Source: Pilatotrama ljubarskyi (Eukaryota; Basidiomycota; Agaricomycetes; Polyporales; Polyporaceae). From it: 64,000 nucleotides of DNA. The DNA is taken from positions 310,964 through 374,963 of the forward strand of contig MU277677.1 of the NCBI GenBank assembly GCA_022385805.1. The letters are read 5' to 3'. Under the pieces are notes generated by a model. It was not told where the DNA came from. It saw only the letters and a program-made list of their open reading frames with translations, and did not search any database. The position numbers and the translations under genes are program-made. This document shows positions 23,928 to 36,257 of the stretch, in pieces (positions within the stretch are counted from its first letter, which is position 1; every line of letters starts with the position of its first letter).

Positions 23928-24478
23928 CTCAAGTTCTCTGCTATTGGGAGTGCTGCGGCGCTGAAGCAGTGTAGTATGGCTTTTGATTGGGTCGCAGATG
24001 GCTCAGACTGGGATGCGGGACCTCTTCTAGCTCACGGGTATTAGATCCCCCCATGTACCCAATTCCAAACAATATGAACTACAAACATTGAAATAAGACA
24101 GAAAGAAACGAACGGTGCCCGAGCAAGCCGCGCACTCGCTGTGCGGAAGGCGAACAACGGTCGCGCGCTCGCTCCTAGCACCCAGCACAAAAGTGTAGTA
24201 GAGTGGCAGGGGACAAGGTCGAGAAACAGTAACGGGAAAGGAGGGATGGCGCATGTGTGTATTCATGTAGAGTTCACGGTAGATGGGAGGCTGAAGAGTA
24301 GTAAGAAAAGAGATATATCATCATCTTGGACGAGAGAGGGCAGAGAATCGTGACATCAAGTGAAGGAAACGTTGCACGGTCATGAAGGAGGGCGGACGTC
24401 ACGCGGCCGACGCGCCGCAGACGCAGACACGGGTCGAGCGCCCGCGGCCGGCACGCACCCAGTCCTGCCATGCATACA
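23928..24478. other. Intergenic between convergent genes
   Basis: About 550 bases containing the 3' ends of the mutarotase-like gene and Cdc42. No coding frame of interest. Confidence 0.45.
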
Positions 24479-25321
24479 TTAGAGGATGGTGCAACCCCTC
24501 TTCTTCTTGGTGACAGGTGGTTCCAACGCCGCCACGATCGCCTGACGTCGTATAAAACGGTGAGCACGCGGAAGAGATAAGGGCGCCACCGCCGAGCAGC
24601 GGAGGACTCACCTCGTCGAAAACGTTCTTCAGCCCCTTCTGCGTCAACGCCGAGCACTCCACATACTTCACCGCTCCGAGCTCCCGGGCGAGCCGCTCCC
24701 CCTGCTCTGGGGTGATCGGCCGCTGCTTCTGCCTCGCCAGCTTCTCAAGCACCTGGGGGTCGTCCCGCAGATCGATCTGGGTGCCTACAATGAGGCACGG
24801 CACGCCGGGGCAGTGATGGTGGACCTCGGGGAACCACTTCTCCTTCACGTTCTCGAACGACGCGGGAGACGTCACACTGAAGCAGACGAGGAACACGTCC
24901 GTCTGCGGGTATGATAGTGGACGGAGACGGTCGTAGTCCTCCTGACCTGCGTGCGCCACGGGAGGTTACCATCGAGCACGGCGGGAGCGGGGCAAGAGCA
25001 GATGCAGCGTACCTGCGGTATCGAACAGTCCCAGCGTGTAGGGGTCGTCGCCAATCATGACCGTGACAGCATAGTTATCGAAGACCTGTGCGCAGTGACG
25101 GGTTCGAGCCAGGAACAAGACAAGACACGGCATCATGTACGCACAGTCGGGACATATTCACTCGGGAATTTGTTGGTCGTGTACGAGATCAACAGACATG
25201 TCTAAAGCGGAGGGGAACGAATAAATTCGCTCTGGTGAGCACTGAGCGGGAAGGCGGGGGAAACAGGGCGCACCTTGCCGACCGCACCATCTCCTACAAC
25301 AACACACTTGATTGTCTGCAT
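24479..25321 (-). CDS. CDC42: Rho-family GTPase Cdc42
   Basis: Five exons on the minus strand: 25321-25274, 25201-25145, 25085-25013, 24946-24612, 24541-24479; all canonical and in phase; 191 residues, the usual Cdc42 length. Motifs: [17 protein letters not shown] (P-loop 10-17), [20 protein letters not shown] (switch I), [17 protein letters not shown] (switch II), the Rho insert with [28 protein letters not shown], polybasic KKKR and CAAX box CTIL (geranylgeranyl type). Cdc42 controls polarity and hyphal tip growth at the plasma membrane. A probable 206-nt intron in the 5' leader (donor at 25542, acceptor at 25337) lies just upstream of the ATG, so the promoter should be beyond 25543. The TIL/TQ signature positions favour Cdc42 over Rac. 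Confidence 0.96.
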
Positions 25322-26329
25322 GGCTCTCCGGGAGTTCTATAGGATTGAAAGTTGGTCGAACTGGAAGATGAAGGACGCGTAAGCCACTGGTGCGCTGTGG
25401 TCCAAACCCGAGAGCTCGCGTAGGGGCAGGCGACATGAACACGCAGCGCTCGCGTGTCGTGCCTTGACGTGGTCGCACCCGACTGCATCCGGCCGCGCAA
25501 GGACGGGTACGCCCTAGCGCGGTGCGTTGAGGAGACCCTCACCTTGCTTGTATAGCGCTACGAGGGCGAAGAGAGACGACTTGCGGCTACGGGAGAAGGC
25601 TGGCGATATTTTGATCGATATCGCACCAGAACACGGGCTCGAGCGGTGCTAGGAAGGCTGCTCGAGAGGGGAAGACGAGAAAGCAAAGCAACCTGAGACG
25701 CTGTTTGAGCAGAGTGTCGGCGGCGAGGACGACGGCGAGGACGAGGAAGACGGCGAGCAGAGGACTGGAGCGGACTGTCTCGACTGCCAACTATGTGCTC
25801 CCGGGGCGAGTTGGACTTGACGACCGGTTCACAGCATTTCTAGAAGTCCTGCCCTGAACTCATCAGACGCCACACACTACAGCATACTATGCGGGCATTT
25901 AGTAAGGGTTGTTACCTCACTAACAACCATGTTTACTTAGCTTGACACATTAATCTTCTCCCCCTATGCTTCTATTGATTGACTGTCCGCTCGGTAAAAC
26001 TATTTTAGGCCACTCAAGTACGGCATACACATGCACGCATTACAGGTGACCGTGGCTCATGCTGAGAGCAAGCTCTGCAGAGTACGAAACATTCTCTGCG
26101 ACCGTTGCAATGTCGTCAATAATCAAGCGAGACAATGATCATTGAACATACCGCGTGTTCCTGCTGCATTTGCGGAAAGCAGGGCCCCAAGCAAAGGCAC
26201 AATCCGCAACATCGGTCCGGCGCTTGGCAGTGTGGTCAGCGTACGTACGCCGGTGCATCTACCAACAGAGTCCCTACAGTATCCTCAGAAACCATATACT
26301 TGTTCTCTCCTAGCTGCAGCTACGCCAGG
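25322..26329. promoter_or_regulatory. Divergent promoter region of Cdc42 and EMC4, with a leader intron
   Basis: About 1 kb. Next to Cdc42 it holds the probable leader intron 25337-25542 (GTGAGG...TATAG on the minus strand) and the non-coding first exon beyond 25543. The rest is unassigned; no TATA box is obvious. Confidence 0.5.
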
Positions 26330-27049
26330 ATGTCGACTGCCGTAGACGTGTCCAAGTACGCAACTCCATGCGTTTGGCCACGGCCATACCTGACAAGCGT
26401 TGCGTTAGATGGAAACACCTTCCTCCTCCTCCAGGTTTCGCCACGGTCTCCTCCGTGAGTGCAACGTCCGCGGCCATTCAACGATATCCCCATGTTTACG
26501 CTATGTTCGCAGTCAAAGGCCACTAGCAAATCGTCTACAACTGCTACAGCATCATACGAAGAGCTAAAGGCGAAACGAGCATGGGACCTCGCCTTTTCCC
26601 CGGCCAAGTCTCTCCCGATGCAAGCCTTTATGCTTTACATGTCCGGAGGCGGCGTCCAAATCTTCAGCATGGGCATCGTGTTCATGCTACTCTCGAGCCC
26701 GTTCAAGAACCTGGCCTCAATCAACAGCGGTGCGTTCTACTCAAGCCTCGAGCGTATTGTCGTGCCATAACCACCATGTCCAGCGTTCGCGCCATTCGCG
26801 CCCGCTTCTTCTTCGCCGAAAGCCTTGACAACTCTACCGCTGCAGAAGATCGCCTACTTGTTCTGCAATCTGCTCACCCTCGCCTTAGGCCTGTGGAAAT
26901 GCCGCTCGATGGGTCTGCTGCCTACCGGTACAGGAGACTGGCTCGCTTTCGAAAGCCGAGGACAGGTAAGCGCATACACCATCGACAACCAGTTCTGTGT
27001 CTCAATTGCTCGCTGTATCCTCCAGCCACCAGAAACCCTCTTGATCTAG
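26330..27049 (+). CDS. EMC4: ER membrane protein complex subunit 4
   Basis: Five exons, 26330-26355, 26409-26454, 26513-26729, 26784-26965, 27026-27049; 164 residues. EMC4 is a subunit of the conserved complex that inserts tail-anchored and multi-spanning proteins into the ER membrane. The second exon was placed by the family motif [10 protein letters not shown]: only the TTAG acceptor at 26408 joins it in frame to MSTAVDVSK. Further hallmarks are [38 protein letters not shown] (first membrane span), [23 protein letters not shown] (second span) and the short PPETLLI end. The first junction is the least certain. Confidence 0.92.
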
Positions 27050-27197
27050 CAGCCCGTATGTCGGGAGCTTTCTGTCGATGTACAGTTTGGTTTGTCGTAG
27101 TACGCGTACACTTGGTATACCACATATACTCTGTAACATATCTTACATTTGGCGGTCGTACGTCCACAATATTGGAATGCTTCTTCGTTCCCCACGC

Positions 27198-28173
27198 TCA
27201 CAGGTCGAACTCGAAGTCAGAGTCGGAGTCGTCCTTCCTCCCCCTGATGTTCTTGGGGGCTTTGGCGTTCGTACTGGTGGCGGCAGAGCGCATGCGCGAC
27301 GATGGGTCGTCGTCCACATCATTAAGGTCGGAGCCATCTTCATCATCGCTGTCTCGTTCCGAGCCAGGCGGGATTCGTTGCCGCGGGATGATCGCGCCAG
27401 CAAGGATAAGCACGGCCTCCAGCTCTGATATGCAAGACTTCAGCGTCGGAGCATCTGTGATTACCTGACGTGCGGACTGACCTTCGATCTTGCGCTCCCT
27501 ATCCGCACCCCAAGCAACGAGCTGGTTCAGCACTTCGCCCTTGCGGTAGATGATGAACATGGGCAGCCTTGCATCGGGCAGGTTGGGTATACACTTGTCA
27601 CCGACGATCGATACGAACTTCGTATGCGGATGACGTTGAGCGAGGATACGGACATGTTCCGCTGCGCGATCGCTGTGCGGAATCCTGGCATCACCAGTCA
27701 GTATCTGTAACATGAGTCTCATCGAGCGAAGCACGCACCCGTCCTTGTAGAGGAAGACCACAACGCCTGTGCCCTTATGTTGCTCATCGTCGTCCTCGTC
27801 CACCTTGCTCGCCTCGGTCACCTCACGCGTATAGTCTTCGCGCGAGATTGGGTACACCCTCCCGAAGCGCGCCATCTCGATCTTCCGTGCCTCCTGCAGT
27901 TTCCTCCGTCGCAGGACTTCCAAAATACGCTCCGTCTCATCGTCCGGAGCTTCTGCGGCGAGCTCTCTCAACTGTGCGGCAGTATAGTTGGCATACTTCT
28001 CCTCAATCGTGGGGGCTGGAGGCGGCGAGGGCGTGCGCGGCTTGGGCGGGAGGGGAGGGAGGACGCCGTGCTTCCGCAGGATCTCGTTGCTGGTCCAAAG
28101 AGTTTGTGTTTGCGCGCAGCATATGAAGGCATCCTGCTCACAACTCGGTGTCTTCGTTCGGGTTGACGGCCAT
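27198..28173 (-). CDS. Phosducin-like protein (PDCL2/3 type chaperone cofactor)
   Basis: Four exons on the minus strand: 28173-28142, 28089-27739, 27684-27482, 27424-27198; all canonical and in phase; 270 residues. The family helps the CCT chaperonin fold actin, tubulin and G-beta. Seen: N-terminal MAVNPNEDTEFNEILRKHG, proline-rich linker LPPLPPKPRTPSPPPAP, helical region (ILEVLRRRKLQEARKIEMARFG) with the family's FG-V-x-I-S-x-x-D-Y block, then a thioredoxin-like domain (about residues 100-205: VVVFLYKDG, HTKFVSIVGDKCIPNLPDARLPMFIIY, GADRERKIEELEAVL) and an acidic tail. Thioredoxin catalytic cysteines are absent, as expected. It shares a 573-bp divergent promoter with the Dicer-like gene. Confidence 0.93.
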
Positions 28174-28746
28174 GTTGTAGATAGAAGAGAAAGGTACGCT
28201 GAGGCTCACTGCGCCCGCGGTCGACTGGACTCTGGAGGTTAAGTACTACACCGTCGGCTGGACGCGCCGGATGCGATTCCGCAGGTCTTACTTGAGAGGG
28301 ATAGACTACAGTAGTAACAACCGACAATGCGATCGCGCTTTCATTCCTTTGTAATCGAGGCAAGGGTATCGAGAAATTGTATGATTACATACGGTACCTT
28401 TCCAACAATCGCATCCGACCGTGTCACTGCAGAGCTCACTTCGCTTGGACCACTTCGTCTCTTGCGGCATCTCATGACGCTCGCGAGAGCACTGTTGTGG
28501 GCCTGTATTGATTAACAAACATAGTCATGTGTCGAATCATCCTACGACCAACGTTCACACGCAGGTATTCTATCACGCGCATCGTGCTGCGGTAACCCCC
28601 TCAGCACCTGCACAAGCCTCCGAGCGAGTAGTTTTGCAGGCTTGAACGCGAACCGCCACCTCCCCTCCAGTTCTGCTTCTTATTACCGGTTGATACACGC
28701 CGACATAGGCTCTGAACCTGCTATTGCACCCGCGGCTGCGTTCAGG
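28174..28746. promoter_or_regulatory. Divergent promoter region, phosducin-like gene and Dicer
   Basis: A 573-base region between the two start codons. It must hold both promoters. No TATA box is evident. The Dicer frame stays open upstream to about 28642 but has no further ATG. Confidence 0.45.
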
Positions 28747-31700
28747 ATGGCTCTCGCACTTGACGGAGTCAGCGATACTCTGCTACCCCGGCGGTACCAG
28801 GAGGAGATCTTCGTCCGAGCACAGCAGGGAAACGTTATCGCGGCTTTAGACACCGGCAGTGGCAAGACCTACATCAGCACGCTTCTGATCAAGTGGATCG
28901 CGGCGAAAGACGTCGGCCAGGGCAAGATCACTGTGTTTCTTGTGCCGAAGGTCGCGCTCGTGCAGCAACAGGGAGAGTTCATCGCGAGACAAACGTCTCT
29001 GCGGGTGCGACAGTTCTCTGGGGCCACGGCTCATGATATGGGAGACAGAGAAGGCTGGAAGAAGGAGTTTGCAGACGCGGACGTCTTCGTCATGACCGGT
29101 ATGGGACCTCCCGCTCCGTAGGCTACAGTCGGCTGAGACGGTCTCTTTAGCCCAGATCTTTTTGAATCTTCTCACTCACTCTCACTGGAGCATGGACAAG
29201 GTCTGCCTAGGCTCTCTAGGCGGTAGGCATGCATATCGTGACTAACGCCACAACAGGTCTCGCTGGTAGTGTTCGACGAATGCCACCACACCCGGAAGAA
29301 CCACGCGTACAATGGGATCATGCGAGAGTACTTCCAGACGCCTGTGGGCTCTCGGCCGAAGGTCTTTGGGATGACCGCATCGCCCATCTGGAATCCGAGG
29401 AACGCTACAGAGTCCTTGGCGACCTTGGAGCGCAATCTCGATGCCAAAGTCATCGCCGTCAAGGAACATGTAGATGAGTTAGTCGGGCATTCGCCCAAGC
29501 CAACAGAGGTAGGCCTTGCTCTCCAATGCCGGAAAGATAGCACTCATGAGATACAGGTCATACTCGTATACCCTACTCCTCCTGACGCATACCCCGAATA
29601 CCCCTCCACATCTTTGAGACACAAACTGAACATCGAGACCTTGCCCCCAGAGATAGGGATACCCGTTGATAAGATCATAACCCGCTACGACGTGACGCTC
29701 TTCAACTTGGGCCCTTTCGGCGCCGAACTCTTCTTGTATACGGAAATCAAGCAGCGCGTCTCGCAACTCATCAACGACGCTATCGATTCCTCAATGGACT
29801 ATCTGATACCCACGCAATATGGCTTGCACTCTCAAGTTCGTTCACAGTCTCCTGATAACGTACATCCGAGGCTCAGGGAGCTCGAGAGGATACTGGAGGC
29901 CTATCGCAGCTTCTTCGAACCTCCCGAAGAGGACTCAGAGCCGGCGGCATTCTCGTGGAGCTGGTGCTCGCCCAAGGTCCGCAAGCTGGCGGAGACGCTG
30001 TTCGAGAGGTACACAGACTCTTTCCAGGGGATCATCTTCGTCGAACAGCGTCACGTCGCGAGCTGCCTCGCCACTATATTGTCGCGGATTCCCCTACTCA
30101 ATCATATCATCAAAACCGAGCAGCTCGTTGGGCATGGGAAAGACATGTCCAACAAGGCTCACGCAAAAGGCATGGGTACTCGGAGTCAGCAAGATACAGT
30201 GCGGATGTTCCGGGAACGTCAAATCAACGTCTGTAAGTGAATTGCCTGCTGCATCTGTCCTCACAATACTGATTTCCTACTGCAGTGGTCGCCACCTCTG
30301 TCGCAGAAGAGGGACTTGACTTCCCGGTACGTCACAGAGATTGGCTGGGGGCGCACGCTCATGTCGCCTCGCAAACGGACATGCTCTGGTCGTCCAAGAG
30401 TTGCTGGTATGTTGGTCGGTGCAACATGCCAGGAACATTTGGCTGGCTACAAGCTTGTCCAACCAGCTGTTTGCGAGACGGCATGGACGTGCTCCATCGG
30501 CGGCCTCGGCGTCATACTAACATGCAGAAAAGGCGTGCGATTTAGTGATTCGCTTCGATCCCGTCCAGCACATGGTCGGATACCTACAGTCAAGGGGTCG
30601 CGCTCGGCATAAAACGTCGACGTTCGTTATCATGGTGCAGGAAGGCGCCCAGTCTCAGGCGGAGCGGTACCTGCAGTTCTCACAGAGCGAACCGCACCTC
30701 AAACAGGTGTATCAGGACCGTGATCTCATGATGCACACACCGGAGGTCGAAGAAGAAGAGGGAGAGCTCCATGACGACCCTGCCGATCTCGCCGAGCGGG
30801 AGCGATACGTGGTGCCCTCGACCGGCGCTGTGCTGACGTACACGAGCGCGATCGGGCTGCTCAACCATCTCTGCTCGCTTATCCCCCGCGACAAGTTCAC
30901 TCCGACGCATGTGCCCAAGTTTACGGGTGACTTCAGCGCGACGGTTCACCTGCCTTCAACCCTACCGCTGCCAGCGGACTTGCTTGTCTATGAGGGCCCG
31001 CCCCGCCGTTCAAAGAAGGAGGCAAAGCGTGCAGCAGCATTTCTGGCCGTGAGGACACTGCACTCTTTGAACGTCTTCGACGACTATCTCCTACCCACCA
31101 AGAGCGCCCGGGGAAGAGAGAACGAGGACCCTGACGGCGTCCTGATAGGAGACACTAGCAACGTCCCAGAGACCCTCGACGTCCAGGTTCGCGATCCGTG
31201 GGTCCCGAGCCGGACTTTGTGGTTGCACGTCGTGCATCTCGATGGCCGCCCCTCCGCAGGTCTTGTCACGGGTACCCCGCTTCCTCCCGTCGAGCTCGTC
31301 GCGAGCGATCTCTTTGTGTCGACCGACGAGCCTCGTGAGGTAGTGTTGGACCCGCGAGACGCGTGGAGCCAGCGCCGTGCGATGGAGGACTACACGAGGA
31401 TGGGTCTATGGTGGTGCATCACCGGCAGAGGAATCACTCTCCCGCTGACATGCTACCTGGTCCCCATTACGCGTGGCTACAAGATCGACTTCCAGGCGAT
31501 TGAGCAGGCTGTCCTCCATCCGTTCGGCTCCTACAACTGGGAGGGCATCGGCGAGGAGCATTATGGGCATCTACTGTACATGAACAACAAGGAGACCGGG
31601 CATCCGATGGTCCTTCACAGACTCCGTCCTGATATCTCCCCGTCCTCGCGGCCTCCTGAGGGCTCTAAGGAAGCTGGACATCCGACCTACCGCGACTACT

Positions 31701-33641
31701 GGATACGCAAGTATACGAGGAAGGGCTACGCTCCTGTCATCTCTGCCGATGGACCTTGCGTCGAAGGTCTTGTGCTAGAACGTCACTCTTCCTCATCCTA
31801 CTCGCTGGAGAACACACTGGCTGTATCTCCTACTCCTCGGATACTCGACACAGTCATCTTCCCTCTCGAGATTTGCAGGTGGGCGCTCATGCCGGAACAC
31901 GTCTATCGTACCTTCTTCATCCTTCCCGAGCTTTGTCATCGCGCTACGGACCTATGGAGGGCACGGGATGCCCGCATCGCGTTGAAGCTTCCCCCCGTCG
32001 CCGATGATCTGCTCGTTCAGGCGCTCAAACTCCCGAATACCAACACCGGCTTCAACAATCAGCGTCTCGAGACCCTCGGTGACGCCGTACTGAAGCTCTC
32101 GGCGGTGGTCCACCTCTACAACAAGTTCCCGCACCGCCATGAAGGACAGCTGGACGGCATGAAGCGAGTATCGATCTCAAACCGAACGCTGCTCGCCCGT
32201 GCCGTAGAGCGATGTCTCGAGCACCACCTCAGCAGCGAAAACCAGAGCATCAGGCTTTGGCGGTACACGACAACTTCCGAGGATGACCTATACGAGGTCC
32301 GCCCTCGTCGTCGCACGCTCAGACAATTCCCCCGCAAGAGCATGCAGGACTGTGTGGAGTCCATCCTGGGCGCGAGCTTCGCTACGGGAGGGGTAGACAT
32401 GGCTCTGCAAGCGGGGGCAGCGCTTGGGATTTGCGTAGGAAGTCCGACGCCGTGGTTCATGCGCTATGGGCTACGACTGCCCGAGTCGAAACCCTCGCCC
32501 CTCTTCCTAACTTTGCAGGAGACGCTAGGGTACAGCTTCAAGCATGGACAGCTCTTGCTCGACGCTGTGACTCATCCCTCCTTCGCGTCGACAGACTCCT
32601 CGTCGTACCAGCGGCTAGAGTTTCTAGGGGACGGTGAGTCATAGTTGTTTGATGCATTTGCATCGCATAGCTGACTCGTCTTACAGCATTGATTGATATG
32701 GTTGTCACTGACTATCTGTACAAGAAGTTCCCCGAGGCGACGTCAGGCCAGCTGTCGTGGGCACGCTCTCGTGCAGTTTGCGGAGCCGCGCTGGCCTCTG
32801 TGGCTGTGAAACGGCTCCGGCTGCACCAGCTGCTGCTCATTAACAATGTCGAGCTGAGCATGGCGATCAGCAGGTATGTTCCCGTCCTAGAAGAGATCTC
32901 CGAGGAGGACATCATCCTCGATGGCTGGAAGCACGACCCGCCCAAGGCGCTCAGCGACGTTTTCGAGAGCGTGATGGGTGCGCTCTTCGTCGACTGCGAT
33001 TACAATTACGACAGAGCGGCTGCGATCATAGAGATGGTCATGGAGGACCTCATCGCTGCCCTCAGGCCAGATCTCCCTCGGGATCCGGTCTCACAGCTTA
33101 TGGTGTGGGTGGCGAAGTCCGGATGCAGATCTGTCAGCTTTGCGTGAGTGACTCTCTTGTTACGAGTCTGCCTGTCCTGATAGCGAAGTACTGTAGGAAA
33201 TCGCAGAGCCGTTCGGAGCTACGGCGGCCGGACTGTATGTCGGTGCTCGTCCATGACACCATCGTCGCAGGGCCCATTGCTGCCCCTAATCTGTCCATGG
33301 CGAAGGGCCTCGCTGCCGAGGAAGCCCGACGTGTACTCGACGACCCCGATTCTCCATTCCACCTCTCGCGGGTCTGCATATGCGGGAAGGAAAGCGAAAG
33401 TGCTATGGAAGAGGAACCCGCCGAGGTGCCGCTGGACGTGGACATGTCCGAGCTGGACGACGAGACGAAGGAGGGCTTCGCGATTCTTGCTCGGATTTTG
33501 CTCGAAGAGACGGATGAACTCAGCCCGCCGCCTGCGCCAAAGGAAGTGGACGGCGGAGCCGATGAACAGGCGAGCCTAGCTGCTGAAGACGAGACTATGG
33601 AGGAGAGGGAGGTCGAAGAGATGATGGAGATAGATGTATGA
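28747..33641 (+). CDS. Dicer-like ribonuclease III
   Basis: Eight exons, 28747-29098, 29151-29200, 29257-29508, 29557-30232, 30286-30326, 30533-32633, 32687-33143, 33197-33641; 1457 residues. Dicer cuts double-stranded RNA to small RNAs for silencing. Domains: DEAD-type helicase with DTGSGKT (35-41), VVFDECHH (141-144) and GMTASP; helicase C-terminal part with LVATSVAEEGLDF and QSRGRARHKTSTFV; Dicer dimerisation domain (about 560-650, AIGLLNHLCSLIP); RNase IIIa (about 960-1090, RLETLGDAVLKLSAVVHLY and QDCVESILGA); RNase IIIb (about 1120-1290, RLEFLGDALIDMVVTDYLY and LSDVFESVMGALFVD); a weak dsRBD-like segment ending in MAKGLAAEEARRVL; acidic tail. The acidic catalytic residues are present in both RNase III domains. 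No PAZ domain is recognised, as in many fungal Dicers. The 48-nt third intron has no in-frame stop, so retention would stay in frame. Confidence 0.95.
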
Positions 33642-34340
33642 TCGTTTTCGCTGTATTCGAGTAGTGCGTCAGGAATGTCTGTATCGTTTGACTTGTTGTT
33701 TCTATGTATTTGTACTGTAGCTTCTGTGCGATGTGTATACACCTGTTGCATGAAACGCTTTCCTCATCGTAGCTCAAGCTCACATACATGACTGACGATC
33801 ACGCAACGAGCCACTGGGACGGACGAAAGCTCACTCTGCACGCTCCAAGGACCACACTTACGACTGGGCTACAGCGTTTATGATTGCATAGCGATGACAT
33901 CGAATGGTACTTAAACATGACGTGCTTCAACGAGAGACAATTACACGGCAGGGACCACTGCAATTTCTAACGAAGAAGATCGAGTCAGACACGAGTATTC
34001 TGTGATCAAGTGAGCGAGACGCACCTTGACGTAGCGTATACGTCTCGTAATACTGACGCTGTGCTTGACATTCTAGCGCGCACCGTCCATCCTCGCGTTC
34101 TTCATCTTCGCGTGACTCCCCCAGCATCACGGGCACCCTCTCTACACTCGCGTTATTTCGTGCTTCTACGTTCAGCGGCATCTGCGACGGGCCGAGCACG
34201 AGGCAGCGCGGCGTCTCCGCCGCTTGAAGCCTCAGCGCGACGTCGCCAAACCCGACCAGCTCTCTCGACCTACCCCTCCCCTCCGCCCCGCCCGGCGTGC
34301 CCAAGCCAGGCAGGGCTCCGAATTGGAGCCGCCACATAAG
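33642..34340. other. Intergenic between convergent genes
   Basis: About 700 bases between the stops of Dicer (plus) and eRF1 (minus). It holds the two 3' regions. No coding sequence recognised. Confidence 0.45.
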
Positions 34341-35932
34341 TCAGACACCCTCTTCGTCGGACATGAACTCGTCCTCCTCGTCGTCGACGCTCTGCAGGTT
34401 GGTGAAGTCGACCTTGTACCGAAGCAGGCCGCCGATGCCACCAAAGCCCTTCACAAACTGCGCGCCCTCCTGCGAGCGGTTCGTCACGAACTCGAGGTTC
34501 GCGCCGAACTCCTTGTACTTATCCGCGAACCACTCGAGGAGCGGCTGCGGCTCGCAGACCTTCTCCATCTCGAGGCCGGTGGACTTGTCGATGAACCTCT
34601 CGCGCTCCTTCTCCTGCTCCTTGTTGACATGGATGACAACCTCCTCTGTAAAGAGAGGTCGGGTGAATACAAAGCAACACAATGTAAATGGTCACTATAC
34701 GTACCTCCAGCGGCATTCCGAAGCACATAGCGGGTGATATCCAGGTTCTCCCAGACGATGAGGGTCTCGACGGCACCCAGTTCGAGTGCCTTCAGGGTAT
34801 CGTCGATACCGAAGCAGTACTTGCCGGTATCCTGGCTGATCTCGTCGAAGTATCTCTGGATGAGCTTCTTCTCTTGTACGAACTTCACGTTGGAAAGCGC
34901 TTCTGCCGCTAGCTCAATCGCCTGGGGGGATGACATCAGCATTTTCCTCTCGAGTCCTCCCTCGATAACCTATACATACCTGGTTGAAACCGTTCTCACC
35001 GCCGTAGCTGACATCGACGACCTTGATGACCTTCGCAGCCAAACGTGGGTCGAACATGTCGGACTGGCTCAATTCGGTCTTGAAGTCCGCGCTACCCGCC
35101 AGCACGAGACCGGTTACGTTGACCTTGTCGTTCGTGATGAAGTGCTGGACGGCCAACTCGGCGACCTTGCGGACATAATTGTGCCGCTTCTCGTCACGCA
35201 GACGTGCGAAACGCAGCGCGGACTGACCACCACGGCCGTGCTTTTTCGGCAGGTCCACGGTGAACTTGTGAATGACCTCGCGCGTGTTGCCCGCGACGGT
35301 TCCGAAAAGCGTGCCGTTACCGTCCATGACGATGAAGCCGAACTTGGAATCCGACTCGAGCAGCTCCTGGAGAGCTTCGGTATGGAACTTGTTGTCACAG
35401 AGGTAGAGCGAGCTGAAGGAAGTTTCATCAGGACAAGTATGCAGATATAGCATGATGGCAACGTACGTGTTTATGGGCTTATGCGGCTCAAAGTCGAAAG
35501 AGACCTTCTTCTCCTTGCCTTCGTCCGTCAAAATAGTTCCGACGAAGAGCACGAGACCATTGGGTGGTACTCGGTTGTACAGCTTGAGACGCTGCTGAGT
35601 GGACGTGATGGCTGCGAGCACGGACAGACGATTGACGCGGGACTTGATGTTAGACGCAGTTCCGTACTCTTGCGTCAACATGGCGGACACCCGAGAGATT
35701 TGGTCCTACATCCGGGGGGCCTTTAGTTGATCGGCTCGGAATCTGTGACAATCCAACGCACCTTTGGCGGGATAATAAGAGAGATCATGGAAGTACCCGC
35801 GCTGCATTGTCCGATGAGTGAGGGCTAGGGTGGGGAGGACAGATGAACATACCCTCTCGCGGCGTCGAGGCTCTTGATGAGCTTCTTCACCTTCCACATC
35901 TGAATGTTTTGCTCTGCTGGATCCTGACTCAT
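34341..35932 (-). CDS. SUP45: Eukaryotic peptide chain release factor 1 (eRF1/SUP45)
   Basis: Six exons on the minus strand: 35932-35853, 35801-35762, 35705-35467, 35412-34980, 34921-34705, 34645-34341; all canonical and in phase; 437 residues, exactly the usual size. eRF1 recognises all three stop codons in the ribosomal A site and triggers peptide release with eRF3. Decoding motifs NIKS (59-62) and YLCDNKF (123-129) are standard, as is the catalytic GRGGQS (GGQ at 181-183). [14 protein letters not shown] and the acidic C-terminus ([13 protein letters not shown]) are also typical. One oddity is AGTSMISL where most eukaryotes have NGTSMISL. Nothing suggests altered stop-codon reading. The start lies 325 bp from the divergent POP7 start. 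Confidence 0.97.
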
Positions 35933-36257
35933 TTTGGCCGCAAGATCGCACTCGAATCGAGGCTTTTGTGTAGAAAAGAGGGAGGGGGGACCGGGAGATG
36001 CGGGGGGGAGAGAGGGATGAGGAAGAGTCCTTATGAGCGCAGGGAGGGCCTCCTGCCGTAACTTGCCCTCAAATTTTCTGACATTTGTCATAGTGCCCCA
36101 CTTTGGGACTTATTCGGGAGTAATATCGGAGTATTTCCGACTTGCATTCCCGGTTATACCATATATGGGACTTGGCGTCTCAGAATTCCGCGTATTCGAG
36201 GACATCCACGCGTTCGTTGCCTCGTACTGCGCTCATCTCAGCTCTTCGGTGCCGTCG
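35933..36257. promoter_or_regulatory. Divergent promoter of eRF1 and POP7
   Basis: A 325-base region between the start codons. A GA-rich run (about 35970-36030) lies near the eRF1 side and reads as a pyrimidine tract on the eRF1 strand. No TATA box is clear. Confidence 0.45.
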
